Positions 27,758 through 35,796 of a stretch of 35,796 bases of DNA are shown here, piece by piece. Origin of the DNA: a virus; IMG/VR virus record IMGVR_UViG_3300005435_000818, positions 1-35,796 of that record, one strand, 5' to 3'. The translations under genes were made by a program, and so were the position numbers. Under the pieces are notes generated by a model. That model was not told the origin of the DNA. It saw nothing but the letters and a program-made list of their open reading frames with translations, and ran no database searches. Positions within the stretch are counted from its first letter, which is position 1. Every line of letters begins with the position of its first letter.

Positions 27758-28963
27758 CTAGACGGGGACGCCCCGCAGGCGCGCCTGGATCGTCAGGTAG
27801 TCCGCGAAGAGGCGGTCCGCCGCCTTGCCGTCCTCCTGCGCCTCGTGGTCCGCGATCATCGCCGCCAGCTGGTCGCCCACGGCCGCATGCGCCGCGGCGA
27901 CGTCCTTCAGGCGGGCGATGGTCGCGCGGGAGAGGACACGCCCCTCCTTGGCGCGAAGGTCCCGGATCTCCATGCAGCGCTGCCCCAAGGCGTCCAGGTC
28001 CGCGAGCACGCGCTGGGCGTGGTCGGCCAGGGGCTGCGCCGTGCGGAAGTCCGGCGGCTCGATCGGCTTGCCGTTGTCATCGTCGAATTGGGCGTAGTGC
28101 TTCGCGAGGTGGTTGTAGACCGCCTTGCGGTCGCTATCGGGGATGGCGACGCCGCCGCGCGCGCCCAAGAGCGCGCCCATGGCGGCCTGGACGCCCTTGA
28201 GCACCACCTCGCCGTTGGGCAGGTGGTGGGGCAGCTTGTAACTCGACTTGGCGTCGGGGTCGCCCTCGGGGTCCACCCACGTGCAGACTTTGCGGAGTTG
28301 GTCGCGCCCGTCGCAGTCCGCCATGACGGCGGGGCCGTCCCAGGAGGTGCCGGGGTCGGCCTTGTCGGTGGCGACGTAGGGGAGCGCGCCCTTGAACTCG
28401 GGCGGGGGCGCCTCGCGCGTCTCGGCGAGGCGGGACAGGTCGCCCGCGGCCAGGGCCTCGAGGAGGCGGCGCCAGTCGGGGCGCTCGGCCGACTTGACGC
28501 TCGATACCAGGGCGAAGCTGTCCGCGGGGACCATGACGAGGCCCGCCTCGTAGAGCTTGATCTCGCGCAGCTCGCGGATGCCGTCGTCGCGCATGGCGCT
28601 CTTCGTCGCCTCGTAGCCGATCGAGAGTCCCATCGTCTTCTGGCGCGAGAGCCGCTCCGCCGTGATCTGCCGCGCCTGCTGCGCCTGCGGCGTGCCGTGG
28701 AAGTCGGCGGCCAGGTAGAGGCCGTCCTTGACCTCCTTGGCATCCGAGATCGTGCCCACCGGGACGTCCCAGGCGTGGCTCCAACTCAGGAATCCGCGCT
28801 CGATGAAGTCCGGGATCGTGCCCTTGTAGGCGCCGGGTAGCACCGTGTCTTGGTAACTGTCGACGTTCCCGAACGACGACAGCACGCCGGAGATGGAGCC
28901 GTCGGGGCTGGACGACGTGATGGCCACGTCCTTGAACTCGGCGGTCTTGCGCTCGATGCCCAT
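27758..28963 (-). CDS. Prohead protease (U35/HK97 type) with C-terminal extension
   Basis: The product has 401 residues. The protease domain (about 1-160) has SSFGNVDSYQDTVLPGAY, GFLSWSHAWDVPVG (catalytic His63), LSRQKTMGLSIGYE (catalytic Ser114) and LYEAGLVMVPADSFA. It processes capsid delta domains during prohead maturation. The remaining 240 residues are unusual: a domain with YVATDKADPGTSWDGPAVM and VYNHLAKHYAQFDD, similar to segments fused to other phage proteases, followed by helices that could be scaffold. The usual family length is near 200, so this is a long fusion. Confidence 0.9.
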   Translation of the reverse strand: MGIERKTAEFKDVAITSSSPDGSISGVLSSFGNVDSYQDTVLPGAYKGTIPDFIERGFLSWSHAWDVPVGTISDAKEVKDGLYLAADFHGTPQAQQARQITAERLSRQKTMGLSIGYEATKSAMRDDGIRELREIKLYEAGLVMVPADSFALVSSVKSAERPDWRRLLEALAAGDLSRLAETREAPPPEFKGALPYVATDKADPGTSWDGPAVMADCDGRDQLRKVCTWVDPEGDPDAKSSYKLPHHLPNGEVVLKGVQAAMGALLGARGGVAIPDSDRKAVYNHLAKHYAQFDDDNGKPIEPPDFRTAQPLADHAQRVLADLDALGQRCMEIRDLRAKEGRVLSRATIARLKDVAAAHAAVGDQLAAMIADHEAQEDGKAADRLFADYLTIQARLRGVPV

Positions 28964-28994
28964 GCGTCAGGCTCCTCTCATGGTGCGCGTCGGG

Positions 28995-30380
28995 CTACGC
29001 CGCGCTCGTGGCGGCGCCCGTCGCGCGGTCGGGACCGGGGACCGGCTGCAACGCCGGGGGCGGCACGGCCACCGGCGGCGGCACCGGCTCCGTCACGTGG
29101 TCGGCGGGCACGGGCGTCACGACGTTCGGCACGTAGAAGCAGTCGCCGGCCGGTTGCTCGTCCATGCCCGCCTGCACGCGCGCCTCGTTCGGTTGCAGCC
29201 AGCCCGCCAGCACCGCCTGCGAGAGCCGCGTGTAGAGCGAGTTCTTGTCGTCCTGGAGGGCGCGCACCTCCGAGTAGTCCCAGCCGACCTCCTGGGCCTC
29301 GGGGTCCGCGAAGTCGGGCAGGAGCTGCGTCTGGAGCTCGGCGGCGAAGAGGCGCTGCGTCGGGAAGACGTTACTCTCGTAGGCCGCGATGCGCGCCTCG
29401 GCGAAGTTACTGAAGGTGCTCCGGTCGAGCCCGGCACCCATGCCGACCACGACCGCCGGGATGCCGAAGATGGCGGTGACGCGCTCCTCGGGGATGCGCC
29501 GAAGGTCCTTCAGCGACATGTCCTTGGGGTTGAACGCGACGGTCGCGACCTTGATCGCCTGCGCCGCCACCATCACGTCGCCGCGGTTGTCGCCCGAGAA
29601 CTTCTGCCGGAACTCGGCCTTGATCCGGTCCGCCGAGTCCCTCGTGACGTCCACGTCCTGGCTGTCGGGCGAGACCATGACGCCGACGACGCCCAGGTTC
29701 TTCAGGATCGAGGCCGTGTAGTTCGCCGCCTCGTCGTCGGTGAAGATCTCCCGCAGGAGGGTCGCCACCAGGCTCATGCCCTTGCGGACGTTCATCGGGT
29801 CGATGCCGTAGCGGAAGTGCACCACGTCCTCGGGGCGCAGCGCGATGGGCTGCCCGAAGGGCCGGTACTCGTAGTGCGAGACGTACACCGTGCCGTCGGC
29901 GGGCCAGCGCGGCTCGATGAGGCGGGCCGGCACCCAGTAGAGCTGGATGGGCGCGCCGACGCCGTTGCGCACCTTGATCCAGTAGGCGTTGCCGGTGAGC
30001 ACCCAGTCCGCGAGGGTCGCCATCCAGAGCAGGATGCCGGAGTAGTACGGGTTGGGCCGCTCGACCAGGCGCACCATCGGGTGCTTCGGGATGGCGACGA
30101 CGTCGCCGCCGGGGTCCTCCGCGCCGACCTGGAGCGCCGCCTCGGGGAACGTGCGGCAGAGCCAGGAGACGACGGCCATCAGGATCGCCGAGCCGCGGCC
30201 GTCGCCGACCGCCTCGCGGTAGTTGTACTGCGTGCCGCCCAGGCGCGGGTCGGTCTGGTACCAGGAGCCCTGGCCCCAGTTGCCCCACTGCGAGAGGAAG
30301 CTGTTGAGGCCGCCGAAGACGAACGCCGCCCCCTTGGCAGCGAGGCGGAGCGGGGAGAGCAAGCGTGCGGCGACGCTCAC
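28995..30380 (-). CDS. Portal protein
   Basis: The product has 461 residues from a GTG in a GTGA overlap with the terminase stop. Typical HK97-family portal segments are NYREAVGDGRGSAILMAVVS, HPMVRLVERPNPYYSGILLW, GNAYWIKVRNG, DVVHFRYGIDP and EERVTAIFGIPAVVVGMGAG, with helical stem and crown regions. Twelve copies form the DNA entry ring at one vertex. The last 50 residues are Pro/Val-rich and probably disordered. Confidence 0.93.
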   Translation of the reverse strand: MSVAARLLSPLRLAAKGAAFVFGGLNSFLSQWGNWGQGSWYQTDPRLGGTQYNYREAVGDGRGSAILMAVVSWLCRTFPEAALQVGAEDPGGDVVAIPKHPMVRLVERPNPYYSGILLWMATLADWVLTGNAYWIKVRNGVGAPIQLYWVPARLIEPRWPADGTVYVSHYEYRPFGQPIALRPEDVVHFRYGIDPMNVRKGMSLVATLLREIFTDDEAANYTASILKNLGVVGVMVSPDSQDVDVTRDSADRIKAEFRQKFSGDNRGDVMVAAQAIKVATVAFNPKDMSLKDLRRIPEERVTAIFGIPAVVVGMGAGLDRSTFSNFAEARIAAYESNVFPTQRLFAAELQTQLLPDFADPEAQEVGWDYSEVRALQDDKNSLYTRLSQAVLAGWLQPNEARVQAGMDEQPAGDCFYVPNVVTPVPADHVTEPVPPPVAVPPPALQPVPGPDRATGAATSAA

Positions 30381-31630
30381 AGGAACTCCAGGTCGCGGGC
30401 GCGCGTGAGTGCCCAGTGCGCGCCCGACGCCGCGTCCGCCTGGTCGTCGTGGCTCCCGGACGGCACCGATTGCAACTCGTCCAGGAACTCCGTGACCCAC
30501 GCGCCCGGCACGATCTGGACGTTGCCCGCCTGCGCGGCGCTGCTCAAGGGGTTCATGCGCAGCTCCTTCTGGCCGGTCGTGCGATTGGCCCGGACGTCGT
30601 GGCCGGGCAACACCCGGCGGCGGTAGTTGTCGATGGTGTTCACCCCGCCCGAGCCCGGCTCCTGCTCGATCCAGACCGTGATGCCGCGACCGTCGAGCGC
30701 CGCCGTATGCGCGACCGCCGCCTCCACGTCGCCCGGCGTGCCGCGCAGATGCCGCACGTCCTCGACCCAGAAGCGGCCGTCCTTCGCCGCCATCTTCACG
30801 CCCGCCGTCCAGTCGGGGTCGCGCCCCGGCTTCGGCTCGGTCGCCGCCAGGTCCCAGTACCGCACGCGCCGGGCGTCGGCGGGTGCCGCGTCCGCGACCC
30901 GGAACCACTCGCGCCGGAACTTGGAGCCGGGCGGCTTCGCGTCCCAGTCGCCACGGAGCAGTTGGGCGCGGGTGAAGGGGTCGAGCTCGTTAAGCGACTC
31001 GACGTACTCGGCGCGGTCCAGGTGCGGGTTGTCCTCAAGCCGCGCCGGCACGAACCAGCGCCCGCGCGCGCGGCCCTCGACCAGGAACCGTTGCTTGACC
31101 CACGAGTGACCCGTGCCGCCGGGATTCGACGCCGAGCGCATCCGCAGCGGCACGGGCGCTCCGACGAGGCGCCGCAGTCGGCTGAACAGGTAGCGGTACT
31201 GCGTCTCCGAGAACTGCGTCAGCTCGTCGAAGCCGATGAACTGGAACTCGGCCGACTGGTAGCGGAGCTTATCGTTCTCGCTGTCGATGTAGCCGAAGGA
31301 GAGCGTCGCACCGCCAGGAAAGGTCCAGGTGTGCTGCTGCTCGTTCCAGCGCGCCGCCGTCGGCCCCAACCAGTCCTGGGAGCGCTGGAGGAGCGCCCCG
31401 GCCTGCGCCAGGTCCGTGAACGTCTTGCGGAGCAGGAGCGCCGCGTAGCCGGGCACGTGGGCGTATTGCAGCGCCGCCATGAGCAGGGCGTCCGACTTCC
31501 CGCCGCCCGCCGCGCCGCCGTACATCGCCTCGCGCACGGGCAGCGCGAGGAAGATCGCCTGCTTCTCAGTCGGCTCGTGGGGGATGTGCGGGTTGTGCCG
31601 GACCGTCAGGTCGAGCAGCGCCCGGCTCAT
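30377..31630 (-). CDS. terL: Terminase large subunit
   Basis: The product has about 417 residues from ATG 31630. The ATPase has Walker A GGAAGGGKS (residues 38-46) and Walker B FIGFDEL (Asp135, Glu136), with the coupling SNPGG near 169. The nuclease domain has YWDLAAT (Asp about 260) and a C-terminal SHDDQADA. The enzyme packages and cuts concatemeric DNA. The ATG lies inside the small-subunit gene (65-bp overlap) with GGAG directly before it, so an alternative start a little upstream is possible. Confidence 0.93.
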   Translation of the reverse strand: MSRALLDLTVRHNPHIPHEPTEKQAIFLALPVREAMYGGAAGGGKSDALLMAALQYAHVPGYAALLLRKTFTDLAQAGALLQRSQDWLGPTAARWNEQQHTWTFPGGATLSFGYIDSENDKLRYQSAEFQFIGFDELTQFSETQYRYLFSRLRRLVGAPVPLRMRSASNPGGTGHSWVKQRFLVEGRARGRWFVPARLEDNPHLDRAEYVESLNELDPFTRAQLLRGDWDAKPPGSKFRREWFRVADAAPADARRVRYWDLAATEPKPGRDPDWTAGVKMAAKDGRFWVEDVRHLRGTPGDVEAAVAHTAALDGRGITVWIEQEPGSGGVNTIDNYRRRVLPGHDVRANRTTGQKELRMNPLSSAAQAGNVQIVPGAWVTEFLDELQSVPSGSHDDQADAASGAHWALTRARDLEFL

Positions 31631-32153
31631 CTCCAAGAAGCCCGGCGAACTGCCGGAAGAGTCGCGCGTAGCGGTCGTGATCAAAGTCGGCATGCGTCTC
31701 CGTCTCGGAGAGGACCGGGCCACCGCCCGCGCCCGTGTGCTCCTGGCGCGTGATGCTCTCGGGCTCCCGGTAGCCGCGCAGCGCCAGCTTGGCGGCGAGG
31801 GCGAGCAGTTGCACGGCCGCGTACGGGCCGAGCTTGCCCTGCTCCGCCTGGCCGCGCAGCGCCTTGATGGCCATGGTCTCGCCCTCGCGGCCAAGCTTGA
31901 CGAGGCGTCGCTCGTGCTTCGCGATGGCGGCGGCCCGGCTCTCCTCGTAGACGCGCTGCCGCTCGGCGGCGAGTTGGTCCTGGCGGGCGATGACGCGCGC
32001 GCGCCAGTGATGGCGGGCGCACCATCCCTCGATGAGGGTCGTACTCTTCCCCAAGCCCTCCGCAACCTTGGCACAAGTCCGCCCGTCGCCCAGCGCCCAA
32101 TACGCCTCGAACGCGGCGTGCGCCTTGGGGGTCTCGCGGATCGGGTCGGCCAT
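31566..32153 (-). CDS. terS: Terminase small subunit
   Basis: The product has 195 residues from ATG 32153. The N-terminal HTH (AHAAFEAYWALGDGRTCAKVAEGLGKSTTLIEGWCARHHW, shown here only as the segment near residues 12-50) fits small terminases that recognise the packaging site. A long helical oligomerisation region follows (about 55-130), and the Pro-rich tail may contact the large subunit. It lies immediately upstream of terL and overlaps it, as is usual. Confidence 0.82.
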   Translation of the reverse strand: MADPIRETPKAHAAFEAYWALGDGRTCAKVAEGLGKSTTLIEGWCARHHWRARVIARQDQLAAERQRVYEESRAAAIAKHERRLVKLGREGETMAIKALRGQAEQGKLGPYAAVQLLALAAKLALRGYREPESITRQEHTGAGGGPVLSETETHADFDHDRYARLFRQFAGLLGDEPGAARPDGPAQPAHPPRAD

Positions 32154-32169
32154 CAGAACGCCGTCGCGG

Positions 32170-32505
32170 CTAGTACGGGCATCGAAACTCCTGCACGACC
32201 TGCTCCGTGTTGCCGCCGTAGGTCGCGCCCGCGATGGCGCGGTACGGGTGGCCGGCCGCGAACGCGTGCAGCGTCGCCAGCACGTCGGTGCCGCTGATCG
32301 ACGCGCCCGCCGAGCCGCCGGCCACGACCGTCGCCGTCACATCCAGCCCCTCGGGATAGGTGCCCGTGTCGGTCTGGTAGACCACGATGGTGGGCGCCGA
32401 CATGGCCAGCGCCGCCGGGTTGTTCGTGAGGAAGTGGAAGGCCCACTGGCGCGTCTCGCCCGAGAGGACGACCTGCGGGCCCTCTTTGCTCTCAACTTGG
32501 CTCAC
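32170..32505 (-). CDS. Phage structural protein
   Basis: The product has 111 residues from a GTG in a GTGA overlap with the repeat-protein stop. VVLSGETRQWAFHFLTNNPA is followed by PTIVVYQTDTGTYPEGLDVT, a beta-sandwich-like pattern common among small virion proteins. The coupling to the repeat protein suggests a joint role. No enzymatic motif. Confidence 0.62.
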   Translation of the reverse strand: MSQVESKEGPQVVLSGETRQWAFHFLTNNPAALAMSAPTIVVYQTDTGTYPEGLDVTATVVAGGSAGASISGTDVLATLHAFAAGHPYRAIAGATYGGNTEQVVQEFRCPY

Positions 32506-34064
32506 GGCTTCTTCCTCGTGGTGCTCGAGAACAGGCGCCCGGCCGCCGTCGAGGCGAAGGCCCGAAGCCGCGCGGTGGAGGCGAAGAGGCGGGCTTGCGC
32601 CGTGCTGTGGCCCTGAATGGCCTGCGCGATGACGTGGCCGCCCTGCGTCGCGATGGCGACGAGGCTTGCGGCGACGACCGCGAGCGTCTTCGAGACCTGC
32701 TTGGTCAGCCCCGCCGTCGTCGCCTGGGAGACGGCGAGCAGCTTACCCACGCCGCGCATCAACGCGACCGTCGTCGCCTGCGCGACCGCAAGTGTCACCA
32801 GACGACCCCGGAGCGTGGTGAGCGCGACCGTCGTGGACTGCGCCACGGCCAGGGCGACGACCCGCGCCCGCGTCGCCAGGATCGCCGGGCTGGTCGCTTG
32901 CGCCACGGACAGGAGTTTCGCCGTGCCGCGCACGACGGCGGTAGTCGTTGCCTGCGTGACCGCCAGCAGTTTCGTCGTGCCGCGCGTCAGTCTCACGGTC
33001 GTGGCCTGCACCACCGCCAAGGAGACGAGGCGGGATTTCAGCGTCGCGAGCGCGACCGCGGTGGATTGGGCCACCGCGAGCAGCTTGGTTGCCGTCTTGA
33101 CGATCGCGGCGCTCGTGGCCTGCGCCACCGCCAGAAGTTTCGTCGTCGCCTTGGTGAGGGCGACGGTCGTGGACTGGGCGACCGCGAGCGCCACCAGGCG
33201 GCTCTTGAGCGTCGCCAGGGTTGCCGTCGTGGGCTGCGCGACCGCGAGCGCCTTGGTCACGCCACGGGTGAGCGCGACCGTCGTGGATTGCGCGACGGCA
33301 AGCAGCTTCGTGGCCGCCCGCGCCATCGCCACGGCGGTCGCCTGCGTCACCGCGAGCAACTTGGTCGTGGTCCGCGCCATGGCCACGGTGGTGGCCTGCG
33401 CCACGGCGAGCGTGACCAGCCGGCTCTTGAGCGTGGCCAGCGCAACCGTCGTCGCTTGCACGACCGCGAGCAGCTTGGTGATGCCCTTGACGAGCGCGAC
33501 CGTGGTGGCCTGGGTGATCGCCAGGAGCTTCGTGGTCGTGCGGACCATGGCCACGGTGGTCGCTTGCACCACCGCCAGCGCGACGAGGCGGCTCTTGAAC
33601 GTGGCGAGCGCCGCCGTCGTGGATTGCGCCACCGCCAGCACCTTGCCGACCGTCTTCGGGAGGGCGGCCGTGGTGGCCTGGGCGACGGCCAGCACCTTGC
33701 TGGTGCCGCGCACGAGCGTAACCGTCGTCGCCTGGACGACCGCCAGGGTGACCAGGCGTGTGACGGCCTTGGTGAGCGCGACCGTGGTCGCCTGCGCGAC
33801 TTGGAGCAGCTTGGCGGGCGTCTTGGTCAGCGTCGCCGTGGTGGCCTGGGTGACCGACAGCGGCTTCGTGATGCCTTTGAGCAGCGCGACGACCGTGGCG
33901 GCGACCACCGCCAAGAGTTTCGTCGTGGCGCGGGACATGCCCGGCGTCGTCGCCTGCGCGACGGCCAGGGTCTGCGAGAACGACTGCGCGCCCGAGGTGT
34001 ACGGGAAACTGCGGGGTGGCGGCGCGTACGGCTCGTCGAGCGGGCGCCGGAAGATGCCGGGCAT
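32502..34064 (-). CDS. Tandem-repeat protein, 24 units of LLAVAQATTVALxxxxxK
   Basis: The product has 520 residues, with ATG after AGGAGG. After a short Pro-rich head (about 1-30), about 24 copies of an 18- or 20-residue unit follow up to about residue 470: KLLAVAQATTVALTRGTT or SRLVALAVAQSTTVALTK. Alternating hydrophobic/Thr residues suggest beta-strands stacked in a fibrous or solenoid shape; a helical reading is possible. The Ala/Ser/Arg-rich C-terminus is AQARLFASTARLRAF, then ASTAAGRLFSSTTRKKP. It may be a fibre, whisker or head-surface protein. Repeat count probably varies between relatives. Confidence 0.7.
   Translation of the reverse strand: MPGIFRRPLDEPYAPPPRSFPYTSGAQSFSQTLAVAQATTPGMSRATTKLLAVVAATVVALLKGITKPLSVTQATTATLTKTPAKLLQVAQATTVALTKAVTRLVTLAVVQATTVTLVRGTSKVLAVAQATTAALPKTVGKVLAVAQSTTAALATFKSRLVALAVVQATTVAMVRTTTKLLAITQATTVALVKGITKLLAVVQATTVALATLKSRLVTLAVAQATTVAMARTTTKLLAVTQATAVAMARAATKLLAVAQSTTVALTRGVTKALAVAQPTTATLATLKSRLVALAVAQSTTVALTKATTKLLAVAQATSAAIVKTATKLLAVAQSTAVALATLKSRLVSLAVVQATTVRLTRGTTKLLAVTQATTTAVVRGTAKLLSVAQATSPAILATRARVVALAVAQSTTVALTTLRGRLVTLAVAQATTVALMRGVGKLLAVSQATTAGLTKQVSKTLAVVAASLVAIATQGGHVIAQAIQGHSTAQARLFASTARLRAFASTAAGRLFSSTTRKKP
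32700..33990 (-). repeat. Degenerate 54- to 60-bp tandem repeat array in coding sequence
   Basis: About 24 diverged units centred on a conserved minus-strand core encoding VxQATT(V/A)A. Units are not identical at DNA level, and 18- and 20-codon spacings alternate. The array is coding throughout and has no CRISPR-like spacer structure. Boundaries are approximate. Confidence 0.8.
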
Positions 34065-34123
34065 GGGCTACCGGCCTCCTGAGCGTTCCCCTGTCCTAGA
34101 TGCCGTTATAGACGTCGCCAGTA

Positions 34124-34132
34124 TGGTATACT
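34124..34132 (+). promoter_or_regulatory. Extended -10 promoter of LAGLIDADG gene
   Basis: TGG-TATACT lies 33 bp before the GTG start at 34166. It is identical to candidate C in the non-coding region (7385-7393). Confidence 0.55.
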
Positions 34133-34165
34133 TGTCTATAACGATGTGAATACGAAGGGTACACC

Positions 34166-34753
34166 GTGGCAAGAACGCTGAGGTACGCAAACTGCGTGTA
34201 TTGCGGCATTGAGTTCTCTCGTCCCGTGGGATCGTGCCACGCGATGAAGTATTGCTCCATGGCGTGCCGGAACGCGGCGGTCAAGCGGACCACGCCGAAG
34301 AGTAAACGTTATCTCACGAAGACTGTCGTGTGCGAGTGCTGCCGGAAGGAATTCCACCCTTGGCTCGCGCGGGCAACCATGCGCTATTGCTCGGTGCCGT
34401 GCAGGAATGCGGGCCAACACAAGCCGATCCTCGATATGTCGCCGGAGGATGTCGCGTGGCTGGCCGGCCTCTTCGACGGCGAGGGCTGCATTACCATCGA
34501 GACTTCCAAGAACGGATCGCCGTCGATAAAGATCGGCATTACCAATACGTGCAGGCCGCTCTTGGAGCATGTAAAGGCGATGACGGGCGTAGGCTATATC
34601 ACCACACGTCCCCGACAACGAGAAGGATGGAAGACCACGTACGATTGGCATACGACGGGGGTAAATGCGAGGGCACTGCTCTTTATGATGTATCATCGCC
34701 TCTTCTCAAAAAAAGAGCGCGCTGAACAGTGCATCACGCCTGTTGATCCGTGA
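34166..34753 (+). CDS. LAGLIDADG homing endonuclease with zinc fingers
   Basis: The product has 195 residues from a GTG after GAAGGG. Two N-terminal zinc modules (CVYCGIEF ... YCSMACRNA and CECCRKEF ... YCSVPCRNA, about residues 10-85) precede a single LAGLIDADG motif, WLAGLFDGEGCITI (about 97-110), with the catalytic acidic residue in DGEG. One motif means it should act as a dimer. It is antisense between the repeat-protein gene and an upstream structural gene, visibly less GC-rich than both, and its last 20 bp overlap the end of the structural gene. Confidence 0.9.
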   Translation: MARTLRYANCVYCGIEFSRPVGSCHAMKYCSMACRNAAVKRTTPKSKRYLTKTVVCECCRKEFHPWLARATMRYCSVPCRNAGQHKPILDMSPEDVAWLAGLFDGEGCITIETSKNGSPSIKIGITNTCRPLLEHVKAMTGVGYITTRPRQREGWKTTYDWHTTGVNARALLFMMYHRLFSKKERAEQCITPVDP

Positions 34754-35123
34754 TCGTTATGGATATGCTATCCCCGTTCGCCAACACAATCCCGGTGAAA
34801 TCTCCCTTGATGAAGAGGTTTCCTACGGTCAGCGCGTCGAAGTTGCCGGCATTCGTCACCGTTTGTGCGGCTCCGGCGGTGAAGCTAGCATTCCAGCGCG
34901 AAGTGTCGTTTGTGACGCTTGTCGTCGTGCGCGTGGGGGTCGCGTTCACCCGCGCGTAGCCCGCCCACGTGCCGGTGGTGTACTCGGTGAAGAGCGTCGT
35001 ATCGGCGACGGCCGCCGTGCCCGCGCCCGAGCCGATGGCGATGAAGTTCGGGACCGTGCCGCCCAGGCCAGTGATCAGGTTCGTAGCAATTGCGCGGCCC
35101 GCATTCGTTTTGACCGTGGCCAA
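34734..35123 (-). CDS. Phage structural protein (tail/fibre-associated)
   Basis: The product has 129 residues. NAGRAIATNLITGLGGTVPNF, then IAIGSGAGTAAVADTTLFTE, and later TSVTNDTSRWNASFTAGA, ending VLANGDSISITITDQ, match a common beta-rich phage virion protein. The last seven codons overlap the opposite-strand LAGLIDADG gene. Located upstream of the terminase genes, which is an uncommon place for such proteins. Confidence 0.68.
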   Translation of the reverse strand: MATVKTNAGRAIATNLITGLGGTVPNFIAIGSGAGTAAVADTTLFTEYTTGTWAGYARVNATPTRTTTSVTNDTSRWNASFTAGAAQTVTNAGNFDALTVGNLFIKGDFTGIVLANGDSISITITDQQA

Positions 35124-35127
35124 TGCC

Positions 35128-35331
35128 CTACTCCTTGTCGCTAGTCGTGAACAGGTCGCGCTCGCGCACGCGAAAACCCAAGCGGCGCTTGAGCAGGTAG
35201 ACGAGCCGCCGCAGCGGGTTGCGGTGGTAATAGGCGACGACGCCCAAATCCTCGACGGCGCCGTTGGCCCGCGTGACGACGACGGAGACGGCGGCCTGCT
35301 TCGTCTCGCTGGTGACCTGCATGCCCGCCAT
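35128..35331 (-). CDS. Hypothetical small basic protein
   Basis: The product has 67 residues from ATG 35331, with an in-frame ATG at 35322 as alternative; neither has a strong binding site. A beta hairpin (AAVSVVVTRANGAVEDLGVV) is followed by a basic segment (NPLRRLVYLLKRRLGFRVRERD). It is encoded between two structural genes. Function unknown. Confidence 0.55.
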   Translation of the reverse strand: MAGMQVTSETKQAAVSVVVTRANGAVEDLGVVAYYHRNPLRRLVYLLKRRLGFRVRERDLFTTSDKE

Positions 35332-35796
35332 CTAGACGTACTCGTCCCACGCGAAGCCGAAGGTCCAGCTCGCCGACGTGGGCGCGGCCGGGAACTTCAG
35401 CGCCAGGATGCTATGGTTGCCGCCGCCGAAGACGACGATGCGCTCCCGCGCGTTCGACGGCGTCCAGAGGTAGCCGGCGACGTAGTCGAAACTCTCGTCG
35501 TACTTGATGTCGCCCGCCGTGCCCTCCGCCGTCGCCACCCAGCGCACGGAGACGCCGGAGGTCGCCAGGCTGTCGTTCGAGGTCGGCGCCGGCGGCGAGG
35601 CCGTGCCGGTGCAGGCGGCCGTCTTGAAGAGGATCTGCGCCCGGGCCCGCGTGCCGACGGCCGTGACCGTCGTCTGCTCCAGCCAGATCCGGTCCACGAA
35701 GAGCACGCCGTTGGAAGGGCAGGTCATCTCCAGCGCGGTGATCGCGGTCGAGATAGTCTGGGCGATGCCGGCGACCGAGAAGTATCCCCTAGCCAC
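35332..35796 (-). CDS. Phage structural protein, start at window edge
   Basis: There are 154 residues to the window end, where GTG (35796-35794) may be the start; an upstream extension cannot be excluded. FVDRIWLEQTTVTAVG, GTAGDIKYDESFDYVAGYLW and ERIVVFGGGNHSILALKFPAAP match a frequent beta-rich virion protein of unknown role. Its TAG abuts the next ATG. Confidence 0.65.
   Translation of the reverse strand: MARGYFSVAGIAQTISTAITALEMTCPSNGVLFVDRIWLEQTTVTAVGTRARAQILFKTAACTGTASPPAPTSNDSLATSGVSVRWVATAEGTAGDIKYDESFDYVAGYLWTPSNARERIVVFGGGNHSILALKFPAAPTSASWTFGFAWDEYV

Noticed and set aside
32700-33990. Repeat array considered as CRISPR
   Set aside because: Units are diverged, 54-60 bp apart without separate spacers, and translate as one protein-repeat frame.

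Overview
The window is a piece of a tailed-phage genome (siphovirus-type), free or integrated. Nearly everything from about 35.8 kb down to 1.17 kb lies on the minus strand and forms one late module. In transcription order it holds upstream structural proteins, a 24-unit repeat protein, terminase small and large subunits, portal, prohead protease, HK97-type major capsid, capsid accessory proteins, head-tail connectors, a methyltransferase/glycosyltransferase pair, the major tail protein, frameshifted tail chaperones, a 1296-residue tape measure, tail tip and fibre proteins, then a block of small membrane proteins, a two-domain endolysin, a DNA methyltransferase, a papain-like protein, a PLD-like protein and a holin-like protein. 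Start and stop codons overlap (ATGA, GTGA, TGATG) through most of it, so it is probably translated as a coupled polycistron. Three small plus-strand genes at the left edge converge on it at an 18-bp terminator hairpin (1105-1149).

Base composition is very GC-rich and GTG starts are common. Extended -10 promoters (TG-N-TAnACT/TAnAAT) recur. A high-GC bacterial host such as an actinobacterium or chloroflexotan is plausible, but nothing here identifies it. The long tape measure and absence of sheath genes argue for a long non-contractile tail.

The late module is interrupted by plus-strand islands that carry their own promoters and often look less GC-rich. These are an HNH homing endonuclease (9958-10686), a two-TM protein (16828-17073), a regulated cassette (about 17.1-18.84 kb), a 50-residue basic protein (19600-19752), a second HNH endonuclease directly abutting the major tail gene (20244-20843) and a LAGLIDADG endonuclease (34166-34753). 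The major tail protein has no ATG/GTG/TTG before its conserved N-terminus and seems to start at ACG.

The most system-like region is the cassette between tail chaperones and tape measure. A Cro/CI-type repressor diverges from a three-gene overlapping operon: an 81-residue unknown, a RAMP-like protein with a glycine-rich loop, and an HNH nuclease cut by an in-frame TGA. A TTGACA-17-TACACT promoter with CATACAC/GTGTATG operator candidates separates them, and imperfect inverted repeats of about 80 bp flank the whole. The second unusual region is 6952-7642, 690 bp without a credible gene. It has three extended -10 promoters and strong hairpins, and it includes a tRNA-like acceptor/T-arm whose two acceptor strands lie 165 nt apart.
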